From: Rhinopithecus roxellana
Lineage: Eukaryota > Chordata > Mammalia > Primates > Cercopithecidae
Assembly (NCBI RefSeq): GCF_007565055.1
Contig: NC_044565.1
Span: 43,135,211 to 43,199,210, forward strand
Direction: 5' to 3'
DNA: 64,000 nucleotides
Shown here: one piece after another, positions 1-11,420 of the stretch
Layout: every line of letters starts with the position of its first letter
How positions within the stretch are numbered: the stretch's first letter is position 1
Translations under genes and position numbers: made by a program
Notes under the pieces: generated by a model
The model's database searches: none
The model's input: the letters and a program-made list of their open reading frames with translations, nothing else
Told to the model about the DNA's origin: nothing

Positions 1-816
1 ATGGAAAGAAGAGCAAAACAATCATTTTCAAAGTATTAACTTTATTTACAAATTAATGGTGACTTTTTCATTTGAGATCTTAAATGTCAAGTTTTTTAAT
101 TCACTCATTAAAACTCAGATACATTTTAATACCCTATGACATTTTATTATTCAAGGACTTTCTTACCATGCAAAGAAGATGAAATGCTCTTTCAGACCAG
201 TTATCATTTTTGGTTACTATATCCTTTTTTTCTTTTCTGATTCCAAATGTGCACTGGGAATATCAACAATACCCATGAAATAAATCCCTTCTCAAGCAGG
301 ACATTCTAAGTATCTAATTTATCACTCTTCATAGCTCCCATTAAATAATTTCTACAGTCTCAATAATAACCACAACTCTAGAATAATATATATATACTAG
401 GATGCTGTGTTTCAAGATCTTTAAAACTAGACATAGATGAGAAAAATTTATAACATTTTAATATATTTCTGGACTCATGAATAATGAGTCATTTTTGTTA
501 GATTATACAAGTATGATCCACCAATGAAACATTTCATCTCAAATCTAACCAGATTTTGTCTACCTAGTATAAAGTAAGGAAATCCTGCATACTCCACACA
601 CAAAAAAAGTATTCTCTAAATCAGTGTTCAGTGTTTTTCAAATTGCAGATGTGACCTATTTATAGATCATGAAATCAATTTGATGAGTTACAATCAGCAT
701 TTTTACACAATGGAATAGAGTACAAAAGAACAGATATCAGAGTATATTACATTTCATAAGAGTATGTATAGTTTTGTAAAAGTTTGGTATATATATATGT
801 ATGTACTGGGTCCTAA
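1..816. other. AT-rich intergenic sequence, nothing recognised
   Basis: No open frame of note, RNA gene or recognisable repeat is visible. There is one short TA run near 387-397. It ends at the target-site duplication of the next Alu. Confidence 0.6.
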
Positions 817-827
817 CATCAAATATT

Positions 828-831
<4 letters not shown>

Positions 832-863
<32 letters not shown>

Positions 864-1142
864 AGGCGGAGTCTCGCTCTGTCACCCGGACTGGAGTGCA
901 GTGGCCGGATCTCAGCTCACTGCAAGCTCCGCCTCCCGGGTTTAGGCCATTCTCCTGCCTCAGCCTCCTGAGTAGCTGGGACTACAGGCGCCAGCCACCT
1001 CGCCCGGCTAGTTTTTGTATTTTTAGTAGAGACGGGGTTTCACCGTGTTAGCCAGGATGGTCTCGATCTCCTGACCTTGTGATCCGCCCGTCTCGGCCTC
1101 CCAAAGTGCTGGGATTACAGGCTTGAGCCACCGCGCCCGGCC
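832..1142 (-). mobile_element. AluYR-type Alu, full length, antisense
   Basis: A T-run is followed by the antisense Alu body, ending in gagccaccgcgcccggcc. The body has ccggatctcag, gccacctcgcccggctag and caggcttgagcc, which mark the Old World monkey AluYR group. A perfect 15-bp duplication, catcaaatatttctt, flanks it at 817-831 and 1144-1158. It is nearly undiverged, so this is a recent retrotransposition. Confidence 0.95.
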
Positions 1143-1158
1143 GCATCAAATATTTCTT

Positions 1159-2128
1159 ATCAGGAGTTGCATTTAAAGAAATTTGAAAGCCCCTGGTTTA
1201 AATAACTTTGTCCACAGTATTGCTGAGACGTGTCAGGGGTCTGTAGCTCAAATATGAAATGAAAATAAATTTTAAGAAATGTGAAGATTAATTTTTGTAC
1301 ACCAGTTCTCTGAAATTCAAGCACTCACTTACTTTAAACTATCAAATATTTTATACAATAATACCTAAAATATAGGATCAAAGGTTTCTCCTATACTATG
1401 TTTTGTTACTAAGAATATATGGTCCAACATCACTAAATGGCAGATTCTAACTTGCTTGATTGAGCCTTGCTATTTAGTAATCATTATGGACAGAAGTTTC
1501 ATTTAGTTGCATTGATCTTGTATTTAACTTTAGAATAAATTCAGAAGCTGAGACATAAAATGTACAGTATGAGGACCCTTACAAGGTCAAGAAAGCAACT
1601 GTAATTCCCACGAAAAACACACAAATGCATATGTTATCATTAGGTATCGCCTATATGCATATGCCCCAACATCTTACCATTAGGTATAAACCGGAGAATA
1701 TTACAGTATTTTAATTCTACTATACTCAAATAATATATAAAGGACACAAATACAGTTTTAATTTTTATGTTCCACTATAATTTTATGAGAGACCTAAGAA
1801 ACATAAAAGTTACATACAAGTCTTTATTTATGCCATCAAGAGTAAGTTTTATCCTTGGAAATGCTTAAAAACTTTGCCTAACACATACTGCCCAGTTATT
1901 CCTCATCCTTTGATTCCTTAACCTCTATTTTTGTGAATAAACTTTAAGTCAGAAATTACTGATAAAGTATCAGTCATGAGTTTCACCTGAACTCAAAATT
2001 CTCCTCTTTTGAGAGAGCTATAGTAAATGGAAGTTTATGTTTTATTTCATTTCTATCATTTCATTCCTTAGGTTCTTTATGGTGTTTTTAAAAATCCATA
2101 ATATAATTCTATGAGAGTTAACATAATA
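1159..2128. other. Intergenic sequence, nothing recognised
   Basis: AT-rich unique-looking DNA. The only local structure is a short direct repeat: atgcatatg followed by cattaggtat occurs at about 1626-1648 and again at 1655-1686. Confidence 0.5.
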
Positions 2129-2450
2129 GACTGTAACAGCTGTTATGGTCTATTGTGTAAATAAGTAATTACAGAATTTACAGACTATCATGTAAATATG
2201 TAATTATGGACTTTTTAAAATGTGCATTATTTACTCGATAGTCTATCGTTTACATATGTAATTATGGACTTTAAAACATGTATTATTTACTCAGTCTGTA
2301 ACAGCTCCTTGGGACAGAGTCGTTCTGGCCTATCGGGTAAACATGTAATTACAGAAATTTTTTAAATATGTATTATTTATCTGATAGTGCTGCTACAGAT
2401 TATCACATCCATACGTAATCACAGATTTTTTTAAAGTGGGTATCATTACT
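2129..2450. repeat. Diverged tandem repeat, about 58-87 bp unit, 4-5 copies
   Basis: The motif ctatc, then gtaaa, then atgtaattacagga or atgtaattatgga, then a T-run and atgtattatttact recurs with starts near 2147, 2183, 2241, 2328 and 2397. Units two and three are 58 bp apart. The third carries an extra piece beginning ctgtaacagct, which is also found before the first unit at 2130-2140. Copies are visibly mutated, so the array is old. I do not recognise a named satellite or transposon. Confidence 0.75.
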
Positions 2451-5400
2451 TTGTAAAATGCTTCTGCAAGTCAAGTCAGAGACTTTCAGTTCATGGCTCA
2501 GTTATCCAAAACTATGCAGTGATTCCTCCGTATAGAATATTTGCAAAGAAAAGTGGTTTTTTTTGGCAAGTAATTTAAGTAAATTTTCAAGTTTCCTGAA
2601 GAAGTTATAAAAAACTGACCCCAAAGAGAACAAGTCATTTTGAGAGAAAGGATATTTTTATAATAGTCTCTAGCTTAAGGTTGTTTTATCTTTCATTTTT
2701 TCAGTTATCTACATTACCATAATATTTATTTTTAAAAGCCAGAACCTCTTAAATGCATCTGGTTTCTTTAAGGCAGAGTATCTGGAATGCATTTTGCCTG
2801 TTAATCTCCTTTAATATTCAATTATGCACACCTCCTTATGCAGTAGTATACTGGTAAATGTTTAACAGTTAGCTGGAGTGAGGGGGATTTAAATTACTCG
2901 CCATTTTCTGTGGTGTAAATGCTCCCACCATGGCTGATTTCAAGCTACCAAAGGGAGGTCACTTAACTCAATGTCACTCAACTAGTGAGCCATACAAGCA
3001 GGTAGAAGTCTATTTCAGCACACCACTACCTCTTACATCATTTCACATTGCAATTATTGACTGGTGGTAACTGAATGTCTTTTAATGTAGATTTTGAGGA
3101 AGTCAGAAACAAAAGCCTGATTGCTAAGGGCACACGAGGTATTTAAAGCTTAAAATTAACGGACACACCTTCAATTAACGGTCAATAAGAGACCTCTTCC
3201 TAGGTTCAGAAGATGCCTAAACTTTCTCTTAATCAAGTATGTAAGCAGCACTCTGGGATTGGGAGCAGGGAATGCCATTGTTTGGCACATCTGGTAGGAG
3301 ACCAATCCTGAGGTGGCTCATTACAATGGAGGTACACCCACGAAGAATAGTTTGGCAAAAAAATATGAAGATGAGTTAAGTATCATGTAGGTGGTTGGGG
3401 TAGAAAACTTTAAGATGTATTCTAATCCTGTGAGCAGTTTTCATGATTTAATAAATAAGGTAAAGGTTAAATATATCACATCGCAAAAAGCCATCCATAC
3501 TTCCACCATTGTGCATTAACAGATTTAATTAGTACGTTTAACTGAGTAGTAAGTTGTAAGCTCAGCTAGACAATTCTAGAAGATGGAGCTTCAAGAGAAA
3601 TGTCATCAAAATAAACTTCAGATCATGCTATTAAAACTAAGGATGTTAAAGTTGTGCCTTTTAATAACAGACTAAATCATTGCTCTGTATGATTTATAAG
3701 AGCAAAACTTTGTACTACTTGTACATTCCAGTTTTTTGAAATATATGATTGAATATTCATCAATAAACGACAAAGATTTACAATGTATTCAAAGATTATT
3801 AATTACTTCAAATACTCTTAGTTTTAAATCTAGGGGAGAATATACTGATTTGCCTGCAGAACACAGACAAGGAATCAGTGCATATATAGATATGATTAAT
3901 TCTCCAAATACTAGCTGGTGTTAAACACATCATCATGTGTGGTCAATAGAATAGACAGCCAGGGCAAAGGAGCTATCAGGAAATTTCTACCCAAAGGCAA
4001 TAAGATATTATATACATTTGTCTAAGATGCTCATAAAATTTTATTTCATTCCACCACTAAAAACATTCTGTGGAAGGCAGGACCTTCCACAGACACTGAA
4101 TTTTAGTAAAGTAGTGTGAAGCCTTTATCAAGACCTGACACCAAGGGTTGCATACCTTCAGGGAGAGATTGTGTTCCCCTATGTTTAAATCCCCATGTAG
4201 AGCAAAACACAAAATATACATTACACTTGAGTACCACATGGCCAAAGACTGACTACAGCATGCCAGGAAGAGGGCAGGTGCCTCCTGCCAGAGGCTGCAA
4301 TTTAATATCCTGCTATAAAAGCAATAGGAGACTCCTGTTCATCTGAAACCTAGAACCTATAATAAAAACAGTGAACAATTCAAAATTGGCACATTACTCC
4401 TACTGGCTGTTCATGTGCCAGGATTTTCCACCATGCCAGAGTTGCAAACTGTGTACAGTCTCTGGAAACAACTAAGCTCTTCTTATTTGTGAGGTAGAAT
4501 TTTGAGTAGTGAGGGATTTACTACATAGGAAATTTTATTTTCTTTGTTTTAAGAAAATGAGTGTAATATATGTCCCAATAGTTATCTGGGAAACTCACTT
4601 ATTGTGAGTTTATTAAATGGCTGAAGTACATGATTTCAGAGAAAGTAGGACTTCGGAAGCTAACAGCCTGAGGCACAGAAATGGAAAAGGTAAGCCAGAA
4701 CTTATAAACATTCATTTCATCCAGGTGTACCTCACTTTAAACAATAAACACATCCCAGGAGTGATGTGAAAATAAAATACTTATACATTGGATCATATTT
4801 TAAATTAACTAGGGATACAGTTACTTAAAGGAAGCCTCAGCTAGTTCTTTGGTAATGTGGATGACCAATTTGCAGTTTATCAGTTTCTGAAATACGAATT
4901 TTCAGATATCAAATTTTAAAGCGGAGTATAGATATATGTATTTATATATGTGTCTAACACAGAAGTATATGTATTTATAAATATTCCAAAAGTCATACAA
5001 TTAAGATCAAAATACATTAAAGGCACTACTGTTTAGCTTGATCCACATGGATTTTCTGGGTTTAAAGGAATATATGAAATATTTGCTCGAATAATGATGT
5101 ATTAGAAAATAAAAAACCAAGGTTTACATGATTGCAGTTAGCTATCTGTGAAGTAGGAATGCCAAGCAGTAAAACTCTGTGTCCACTTGGCTGCAACAAT
5201 TAATATGGAGCTATTTTCAAGGGGGGATTATGGGCACTGGAACCTCTAGGGATGGAATGTTTTGCCCATGCGTTAAATCCTCATTTTGTGTGAACTTAAT
5301 GAAAAGATTGCAATATGTTCTGTCAATGGTTCCCAGAGCATGGAGGAGATACTTCTTTCTCTTACCCCTGAGAAAATGTAGTGAGATTTGTGCTGTATTT

Positions 5401-6309
5401 TATGGATGGAAATGTAAAGAAAGTATGTGCTTTTTACTTTGTTTAGAACTCCTGAAGATAGGCTTAAAATTATGTAGGGAAATGCAATTACTCTAAGGCT
5501 GCAGTATTAGCTGGATGCACAGTGTATTTGTAAACTTCGCTGTGTGGGGGGAAAACCTCTAACATAAAATACCGAGAAGAAAGAATCAAATTTTTCTATA
5601 GCATTTTAAATTAGGCAGTAGCTATTTTCAACAGAAGCTTGTTGGTCTGCTCTAAAAAAAAAAAAAGTTTTTATTTATTATTCTAATTTGGACTCACAAG
5701 TAAAGTGTGCTCCAGTCAGAAAAAGGACTTGCTTTGCACAGACATGTTCAGATGCTCTAATACAGTCACATGTATGCTATTTACTTTTAATAAAAGAGAG
5801 GCTGTTTGAGTATAGCAAATAAATGTGCAATACTGATAAGTTAAAAAAAAAAAAAAAAAAAAGCCCAGGGTGGAGTGGACAGGGGCAGGAACTAACAGAT
5901 CATTCATGCTTAGTTAGCATTCCAGTAGGTGCTCAGTCAGCCCTCAGGCAGCCCTAGAATACTCCTAAGCCCTATGCCCCAGGTACACCAGTGAGGGAGT
6001 TCTCCTTGGAGAATGAACTGATGCTTGGACTTCTGCAAGAAACCAACATAATCAGCTCCTCTGCCTCCTCCATTCATGGCTTAGATAGGACCAAACTTGT
6101 TTGTTTCTCAGAAGTGTTGAAGAGCACATCACCTTGGGAGTCCTGGGACCACCAAATATTCAGGGTCCAAGCAAACAACTCAGAGAGGCTCTTCATAATT
6201 AGCACCAGTGACCCAGTTACCTTAACCCTTGAATTCTGTCTTTTGTGGAACCCAGACCTGAGAAACTTTGACATCTAAGCAGGCCAGGTTTGAGGTATTT
6301 GTTTCTTTG
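2451..6309. other. Intergenic sequence with weak MIR-like patch and poly-A runs
   Basis: About 3.9 kb without a gene. A stretch at about 2925-3050 (ggtcacttaactcaatgtcactcaactagtgag) faintly resembles an antisense MIR core. Poly-A runs sit at about 5655-5666 and 5842-5860. The plus-strand frame at 5179-5496 (105 codons) has no recognisable domain and looks like chance. Confidence 0.5.
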
Positions 6310-6394
6310 TTTTTAGCATCACAGAATTCTTTGGTTGGAACGAGATTCTCAAGATAATTCAGTCAAACCCCTTCACTTTAAAGTTAAGAAAGCT

Positions 6395-6665
6395 GGCCAG
6401 GCACGGTGGGTCACGCCTGTAATCACAGCCCGTTGGGAGGCGAGACAGGTGGATTACTTGAGGTCAGGAGTTTGAGACCAGCCTGACCAACATGGCCAAA
6501 CTCCATCTCTACTAAAAATACAAAGATTAGCCAGGTGTGGTGGCATGTGCCAGACACTCAGGAGGCTGAGGCAGAAGAATCACTTGAACCTGGGAGGCAA
6601 AAGCTGCAGTGAACTGAGATCGCACCACTACACTCCACCCTGGGTGACAGAGCTAGACTCCACCC
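6395..6665 (+). mobile_element. AluS-type Alu, sense, with (AAT)n tail
   Basis: It begins ggccaggcacggtggg and runs through both monomers to gtgacagagctagactcc. The tail has become an AAT trinucleotide repeat at 6668-6709. The duplication aaagttaagaaag flanks it at 6380-6392 and 6708-6720. Divergence is moderate, consistent with the AluS age class. Confidence 0.9.
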
Positions 6666-6667
6666 CA

Positions 6668-6668
6668 A

Positions 6669-6709
<41 letters not shown>
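6668..6709. repeat. (AAT)n microsatellite in Alu tail
   Basis: About fourteen uninterrupted AAT/ATA units grew from the A-tail of the preceding Alu. Length polymorphism is likely. Confidence 0.95.
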
Positions 6710-6710
<1 letters not shown>

Positions 6711-6956
6711 GTTAAGAAAGTTAAGAAAGTTAAGGCCCAGAAAAATTGACATGGTTTGATAGACAGCTGGTTAGTGGCTAAGTCATAGGTGGAATCTCAC
6801 TCCAAGGATAAGAAAATAGCATTTATTAAGTTATGTATGAGGTGCTGTACCTAGGTTACCTCATTTAATACTCATACACTCCCTATCATCCCCAGTCATA
6901 GAGTAAAGCAAGTGAGATTTAGAACGGTGTACTAAACTTACTACAAATCATACACT

Positions 6957-8062
6957 TTTAGGTCAATTTGCTAAAAATCCATTCATCAAATGGCCAATTT
7001 GCCAAATAATAAATTTGAAGAATGGCCAACTTGCTGAATTTACCAAGAAATTATTTCTTTAAATTATGTCCAACTTTTGTAGCAATTAATATTATTCATA
7101 GTAATTAAAGCTTCTGAAGATTATTTCTAGTTTTAGTTGACTGGTTTTTATTTTATCTTCATGGTAACAATTTTTAGGAATTTAAATTCACTTTGTATTG
7201 GTAATTAGTGTATATCAAATTTGAGGTCTCAATTACATGGTCCATTATAAAATCCCTTCTGGCATTCCAGCTTATTTTCTACCACTTACAACGGTATTGT
7301 CTTTCATCTCAAATCTTCCTATAAACCAGTACCAAGTTAACATACCAAAGAGACAGAAGCCATAAACTTTCTGCATTTTATAAAATTTCTAGCAAATTGC
7401 ATGGGATGGTTCAATACCCTTAATGATATTTTCAGTATTTAGTTTAATTGTGTTTAGTCCTAGTTTTAGTTTACTTTTAAATTTTGCCGTAGCCATTTCA
7501 GCCCAGCAATTCTGTAGCACATTTGTCAGTCCAAATCAGCTAAATGTCATTTCCTATATGTTTCACATTTCAGGCATATGTTTAAAATATATTACAAGTA
7601 ATCCATTTGATTCATTCAGTTAGCAAATCTGTGAATCAAAAATGTAAAACGACAATGGGTCAGATTAAAAATGAGTTAGATGATGGGAACTCACCTTATC
7701 CTTATGATTTAAGAAGTCTGATTTTAAGACAACACAACACTATGATTTGAAATACATAAGCTATAATGTAAAATGGCTGCAGCTCTAAGAAGAAATAAAA
7801 CCAAACTAAACTAAACTAAAACTCTAAATTAACTCCCAAAGCTGACACAATCACCTTATACAGCAGGATTTGCTACAAACTTGAAGAAACCTAATAGAAG
7901 GAAAGTTTTTATAAAGCAGTGATTTGGCAAATTGATCATTCCATGAATGGTTCAGTAGGGGAATTGGATTTTGGTGAATTGACTTTCTGAGAAGTAATTT
8001 TGGGAGAAATACAATTCAAGGTAATTATCCTTCAGAAAGCTGTTTTTGGTGAAGTGACCTGC
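6957..8062. mobile_element. Probable DNA-transposon remnant with imperfect terminal inverted repeats
   Basis: The left end, ggtcaatttgctaaaaatcc (6961-6980), then ccaatttgccaaat (6994-7007), is the imperfect reverse complement of the right side, atttggcaaattgatcattcc (7921-7941), then ggattttggtgaattgac (about 7966-7983). A further right-hand segment (tttttggtgaagtgacc, to about 8062) repeats the same theme, so the ends are built of short subrepeats. No transposase frame is seen inside. I cannot name the family; a hAT-like non-autonomous element is one possibility. Confidence 0.5.
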
Positions 8063-8849
8063 TTCTAATCACCAAATGGTGACGCATGAAAACCTGTCTG
8101 CTGATTCTAAAATTCACATACTAGCCTCCATACTTTTCTTTCCAATTAATCACATCACCATTGATGTAAAGTAATCAGGAAAGATTTATGAAGGTCCCCA
8201 AAAATGTGGACTGAAAATTTTAGACTACTGAAGCTACCTTTCAAAGTATCCAAATAAGAGAATTGAATAAAATCTCATAGTTGACTTCAATGCAAAACCC
8301 ATACTATATGTCCCAGCAGAGGAGTGAGATACAGTGATTCTGACTTGCCTAGTGAGAAAGCACTTTCCTTGATACCAAGAACCTTAATTCGAGCAAAACT
8401 TAAACATTTATATTCATATCATGTGGATCTGTCTGGCCACAGTTAATTTGAGCCTATCACTTTATTCCCTGTACAGAATATCTAAAGCTTTAAGGCAGAT
8501 TCAGGGAGCCTTTTTTTCCTGAAACACAAACACTTACACTACGCTCTCATTAACTGGAACTTTCACATCTGCACTGCAGTGAAAATAGAACCGAAAGCTC
8601 TGTCCTACCTACTGTATGTCAAATAACACAGATTAGAAAAGGTGTATTTGACAATGGCACTTTATTCAAGCTTTAGAGGGAAAGAGTTGGACAAGTCATA
8701 AACTTGCATAGCCATTAAATAAAAATAACTGCAGGGATGTTTAAGAGACATACTAAAATAAAAAATTTTTAAATACTTGATAAAGGCAAAATTTTACCTG
8801 TTATTCATTTTACTTTATCCCAATTTGACACAATTATTAAAAAACTTTA
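8063..8849. other. Intergenic sequence, nothing recognised
   Basis: AT-rich sequence without recognisable repeats or coding potential. Confidence 0.5.
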
Positions 8850-9139
8850 GGCCAGGCGCAGTGGCTCGTGTCTGTAATCCCAGCACTTTGGGAGGCCGAG
8901 GTGGGCGGATCACTTGAGGTCAGGAGTTTGAGAGTTTGAGACCAGCCTGGTCAACATGGTGAAACTCCGTCTCTACTAAAAATGCAAACATTAGCCAGGC
9001 ATGGTGGCATGCACCTGAAATCCCAGCTACTGAGGAGGCTGAGGCAGGAGAATTGCTTCAAACCGACAGGCAGAGGCTGCAGTGAGCCAAGAGCTCGCCA
9101 TCGCACTCCAGCCTGGGCAACAAGAGTGAAACTCAGTCT

Positions 9140-9173
<34 letters not shown>
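8850..9173 (+). mobile_element. AluS-type Alu, sense
   Basis: It is full length from ggccaggcgcagtggctc to a 33-bp poly-A at 9141-9173. It carries an 8-bp internal duplication (gagtttgagagtttgagacc, about 8927-8946), absent from the Alu consensus. Open frames on both strands here are Alu translations. Confidence 0.93.
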
Positions 9174-9179
<6 letters not shown>

Positions 9180-9324
9180 CTCTACAACTTAAAAGCTAAA
9201 ATCACTTCCAAGGCTTCTGGAGCCCCAAATGGAATGAGTTTCCAGGGTAGAAGATGGGAGTGAGTTTCTAGGGTTGAAGAGAAAGGTAATTATTTGGTGA
9301 CATCTTCAGGTTTAAATAATCTAG

Positions 9325-9625
9325 GCCAGCTCTTTTCACAGAAATACAATGTGAGTCACATATATAATTTTAATTTTCACGTTAAAAAAAGTGAAAAGAA
9401 ACAGGTAAAATCGATTTTAATATATATTTTACCCCAATGTTTCCAAAATATTATCAATTCAGCATGTCATTGATATAAAAAATTGAGATGTTTTGCATTG
9501 TTTTCGTAAGTCTTCCAAATCTGGTATGCATTTTACACTTACAGCACCATTCAATTTAGACTAACCACATTTCAAGAGTTCAACAGCCACATGTGGTTAG
9601 TAGTTACCATACTGGACAATGCTTC
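9325..9625 (+). mobile_element. MER-type hAT MITE
   Basis: The body contains cagaaatacaatgtgagtca, then acgttaaaaaaagtgaaaag, ccaaaatattatcaattcag, and ends with gccacatgtggttagtagtt and actggacaatgc. This is the well-known non-autonomous MER element with a short palindromic gccacatgtggc end. I do not assign the exact subfamily. No coding capacity. Confidence 0.65.
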
Positions 9626-9796
9626 TTTAGACTTACAGTCTCATTTGAAAAAGAAAGGTACTTCGAAGGTAACGGATGATTCTGTCTGGATTGAACCAGA
9701 CACTGCTCTTTGCTTATTGTTGATTGTGAATGCTAGACGTTCTGAGGATTTAGACCAGGAAAGCACAATGACAAGATCTCCAAACCCTGGACTGTA

Positions 9797-10112
9797 GGCC
9801 GGGCACGGTGGCTCACGCCTGTAATCCCAGCACTTTGGGGAGCTGACATGGGTGCATCACCTGAGGTTGGGAGTTTGAGACCAGCCTGACCAACATGGAG
9901 AAACCCCATGTCTACTAAAAAAAAAAAATACAAAATTAGCTGGGCATAGTGTCACGTGCCTGTAATCCCAGCTACTCGGGAGGCTGAGGCAGGAGAACTG
10001 CTTGAACCCAGGAGGCAGAGGTTGCGGTGAGCCAAGATCATGCCATTGCACTCCAGCCTGGGCGACAGAGCGAGACTCCATCTCAAAATAAACAAATAAA
10101 ATAATAATAATA
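9797..10112 (+). mobile_element. AluS-type Alu, sense
   Basis: It starts ggccgggcacggtggctc, has a 13-bp A-run in the middle linker and ends in an A/AAT-rich tail. An imperfect duplication, cctggactgta (9786-9796) and tctggaccgta (10115-10125), flanks it. Confidence 0.92.
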
Positions 10113-10129
10113 ATTCTGGACCGTAAGGC

Positions 10130-10400
10130 ATTTCTCAGTTCACATGCAATTAATATTGATATTTCCAAGCTGTAAAATGTTTGGGCTGTTCCTTAGTTTT
10201 CTAAATATTTTCCTTTACATCTAAATCCAGGTGGATAAGAAACACAGGAGTTCTCTTCCTTGCACCCCACCTCCACCCATACTTCTACTGGATTCTCAAG
10301 AGTAGCTACTCTTAAGTGTAGTTTTCCTTCTATTTTGATGCACAAGGTATCTCTGAGTCTTTGCCTAGGCTGCTGTCTCTTCTTAAAGCGCCCTTTGAAC
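10130..10400. other. Intergenic sequence, nothing recognised
   Basis: Overlapping short frames on both strands (10193-10445) show no domain and no splice-site context that I would trust. Confidence 0.4.
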
Positions 10401-10790
10401 AGTGCTGCCTGCATCCCTCATCTCTACCATCTGGCTGGCTCCTAATAGCTATCTGAAGTCAGCTTTGCCCTTCAAACCCAAGACCACCCAAAGACCCAAA
10501 CCCAGTGTTCTTTCTTCACATTCCCATGGCAAACATTGTGGGCTCTTATGGCAAACCACTGTTTCCATTGTGGTTCTAACTCCACGTATTATATCTGTTT
10601 ATGATCCCTCTTCTCCAACTAGACAGTGACCTCCTAGAAAATATCTCATTTACCTTTGTAGTTACACTGCCTAGTACAAAATAAGGATACTTAAAGTACA
10701 CAATGAAGACTCATAAAGATGAAACATGGAACAGTATATGGAAAGTATAATAAAGTTCATCTATTCAAAGAATAAATGTTTTAAAGTACA
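10400..10790 (+). repeat. L2 LINE 3' end fossil
   Basis: The sequence tagacagtgacctcctagaa, then catttacctttgtagttac, actgcctagtacaaaata and aataaatgttt (to about 10780) follows the L2 3' end order: clear-up motif, 'most recent status' motif, 'commonly listed' motif and AATAAATG tail. Strongly diverged. Confidence 0.6.
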
Positions 10791-10834
10791 TGCCTAACAT
10801 CTTTTGTAGCAAAAATGCATTTAAAATGTACATG

Positions 10835-10905
10835 TCCCAGGCATTGTGCTAGATGTTGAGGATACAGAGATAAATGAGATTCTAACCTATAAGAGATGAC
10901 AGTTA
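10835..10905 (+). repeat. Ancient L2/MIR-type fragment
   Basis: Cccaggcattgtgctagatg, then ttgaggatacagagataaat, resembles the common ancient repeat motif (ccaggcactgttctaggcgctggggatacag). It is too short for a firm class call. Confidence 0.45.
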
Positions 10906-10944
10906 AGCAATGGTAAAGATGAACACTTCTCAAAAGTATGTGAA

Positions 10945-11075
10945 TTCGAGTCTCCTGGGGAAGTCTCTGAAAACAGATTCTGATTCAGGGGATCAGGTCT
11001 AGGGCTTAAAATTCTGCATTTCTAATAAGTTCCCAAGTGACACTGCTGGTCCTAGGACCATACTTTAAGTAGGGA
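10945..11075 (+). mobile_element. MER5A-type MITE fragment
   Basis: The words gattctgattcagggg, attctgcatttctaataag and ttcccaagtgacactgctgg, then gaccatactttaagt, follow the MER5A (hAT-Charlie) consensus in sense order. Confidence 0.75.
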
Positions 11076-11089
11076 AGAACTATGGCCCG

Positions 11090-11245
11090 TAAGTTAGGAG
11101 ACCTGAAATTTAGCCCTGACTCCTGTTGTATGAGTCATTTCTCTTAATATTGCCAGATCTGCTTGCTCAGCTCATAAATTGTCTCAGAGAGGAGAGTAGA
11201 TGATTTCTACATTATCTATAAGCTCTATAATCCATGATATCCATA
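11090..11245 (+). repeat. MIR fossil, sense
   Basis: Cctgaaatttagccctgact, then tgtatgagtcatttctctta, and a clathrate of ataaattgtctcagag, resemble the MIR order: clinical-looking 'tgggttcgaatcc / ctgtgtgacctt / tcctcatctg'. Diverged; low certainty. Confidence 0.4.
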
Positions 11246-11284
11246 TTCTATCAGCCTTCAGAGGACAATAGGGACGAGACCCAT

Positions 11285-11420
11285 AGTTTTTAGTTTTGGC
11301 TGCTCTTTAGAATCACCTAGGGCTAATTTCAAAATTCAGATGCCCAGAACACAGCCCAGCCCATGTCTGCAGGTGGGGCTCAGGCACCAGTATTTTTAAA
11401 CTCCCAGGGTTGAGTAATCC
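11285..11420 (+). mobile_element. Second MER5A-type MITE fragment
   Basis: Ctctttagaatcacctaggg, then cagatgcccagaacacagcc and ggggctcaggcaccagtatt, then tttaaactcccaggg, match the MER5A layout. It is a separate copy about 210 bp from the previous one. Confidence 0.7.

Larger units (their letters stand above)
6310..6900 (-). repeat. MIR fossil, antisense, split by an Alu
   Basis: Sequence before and after the Alu reads like the antisense MIR core: aaagttaagaaagttaaggcccagaaa, then gctggttagtggctaagtcataggtggaatctc. It continues with an antisense MIR end resembling atttattaagt...ggtgctgtacctaggttacctcatttaatact. The Alu at 6395-6665 inserted into it. Confidence 0.6.

Noticed and set aside
5179..5496. 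105-codon plus frame
   Set aside because: It has no domain, no splice context and a composition like its AT-rich flank. Chance is the simplest reading.
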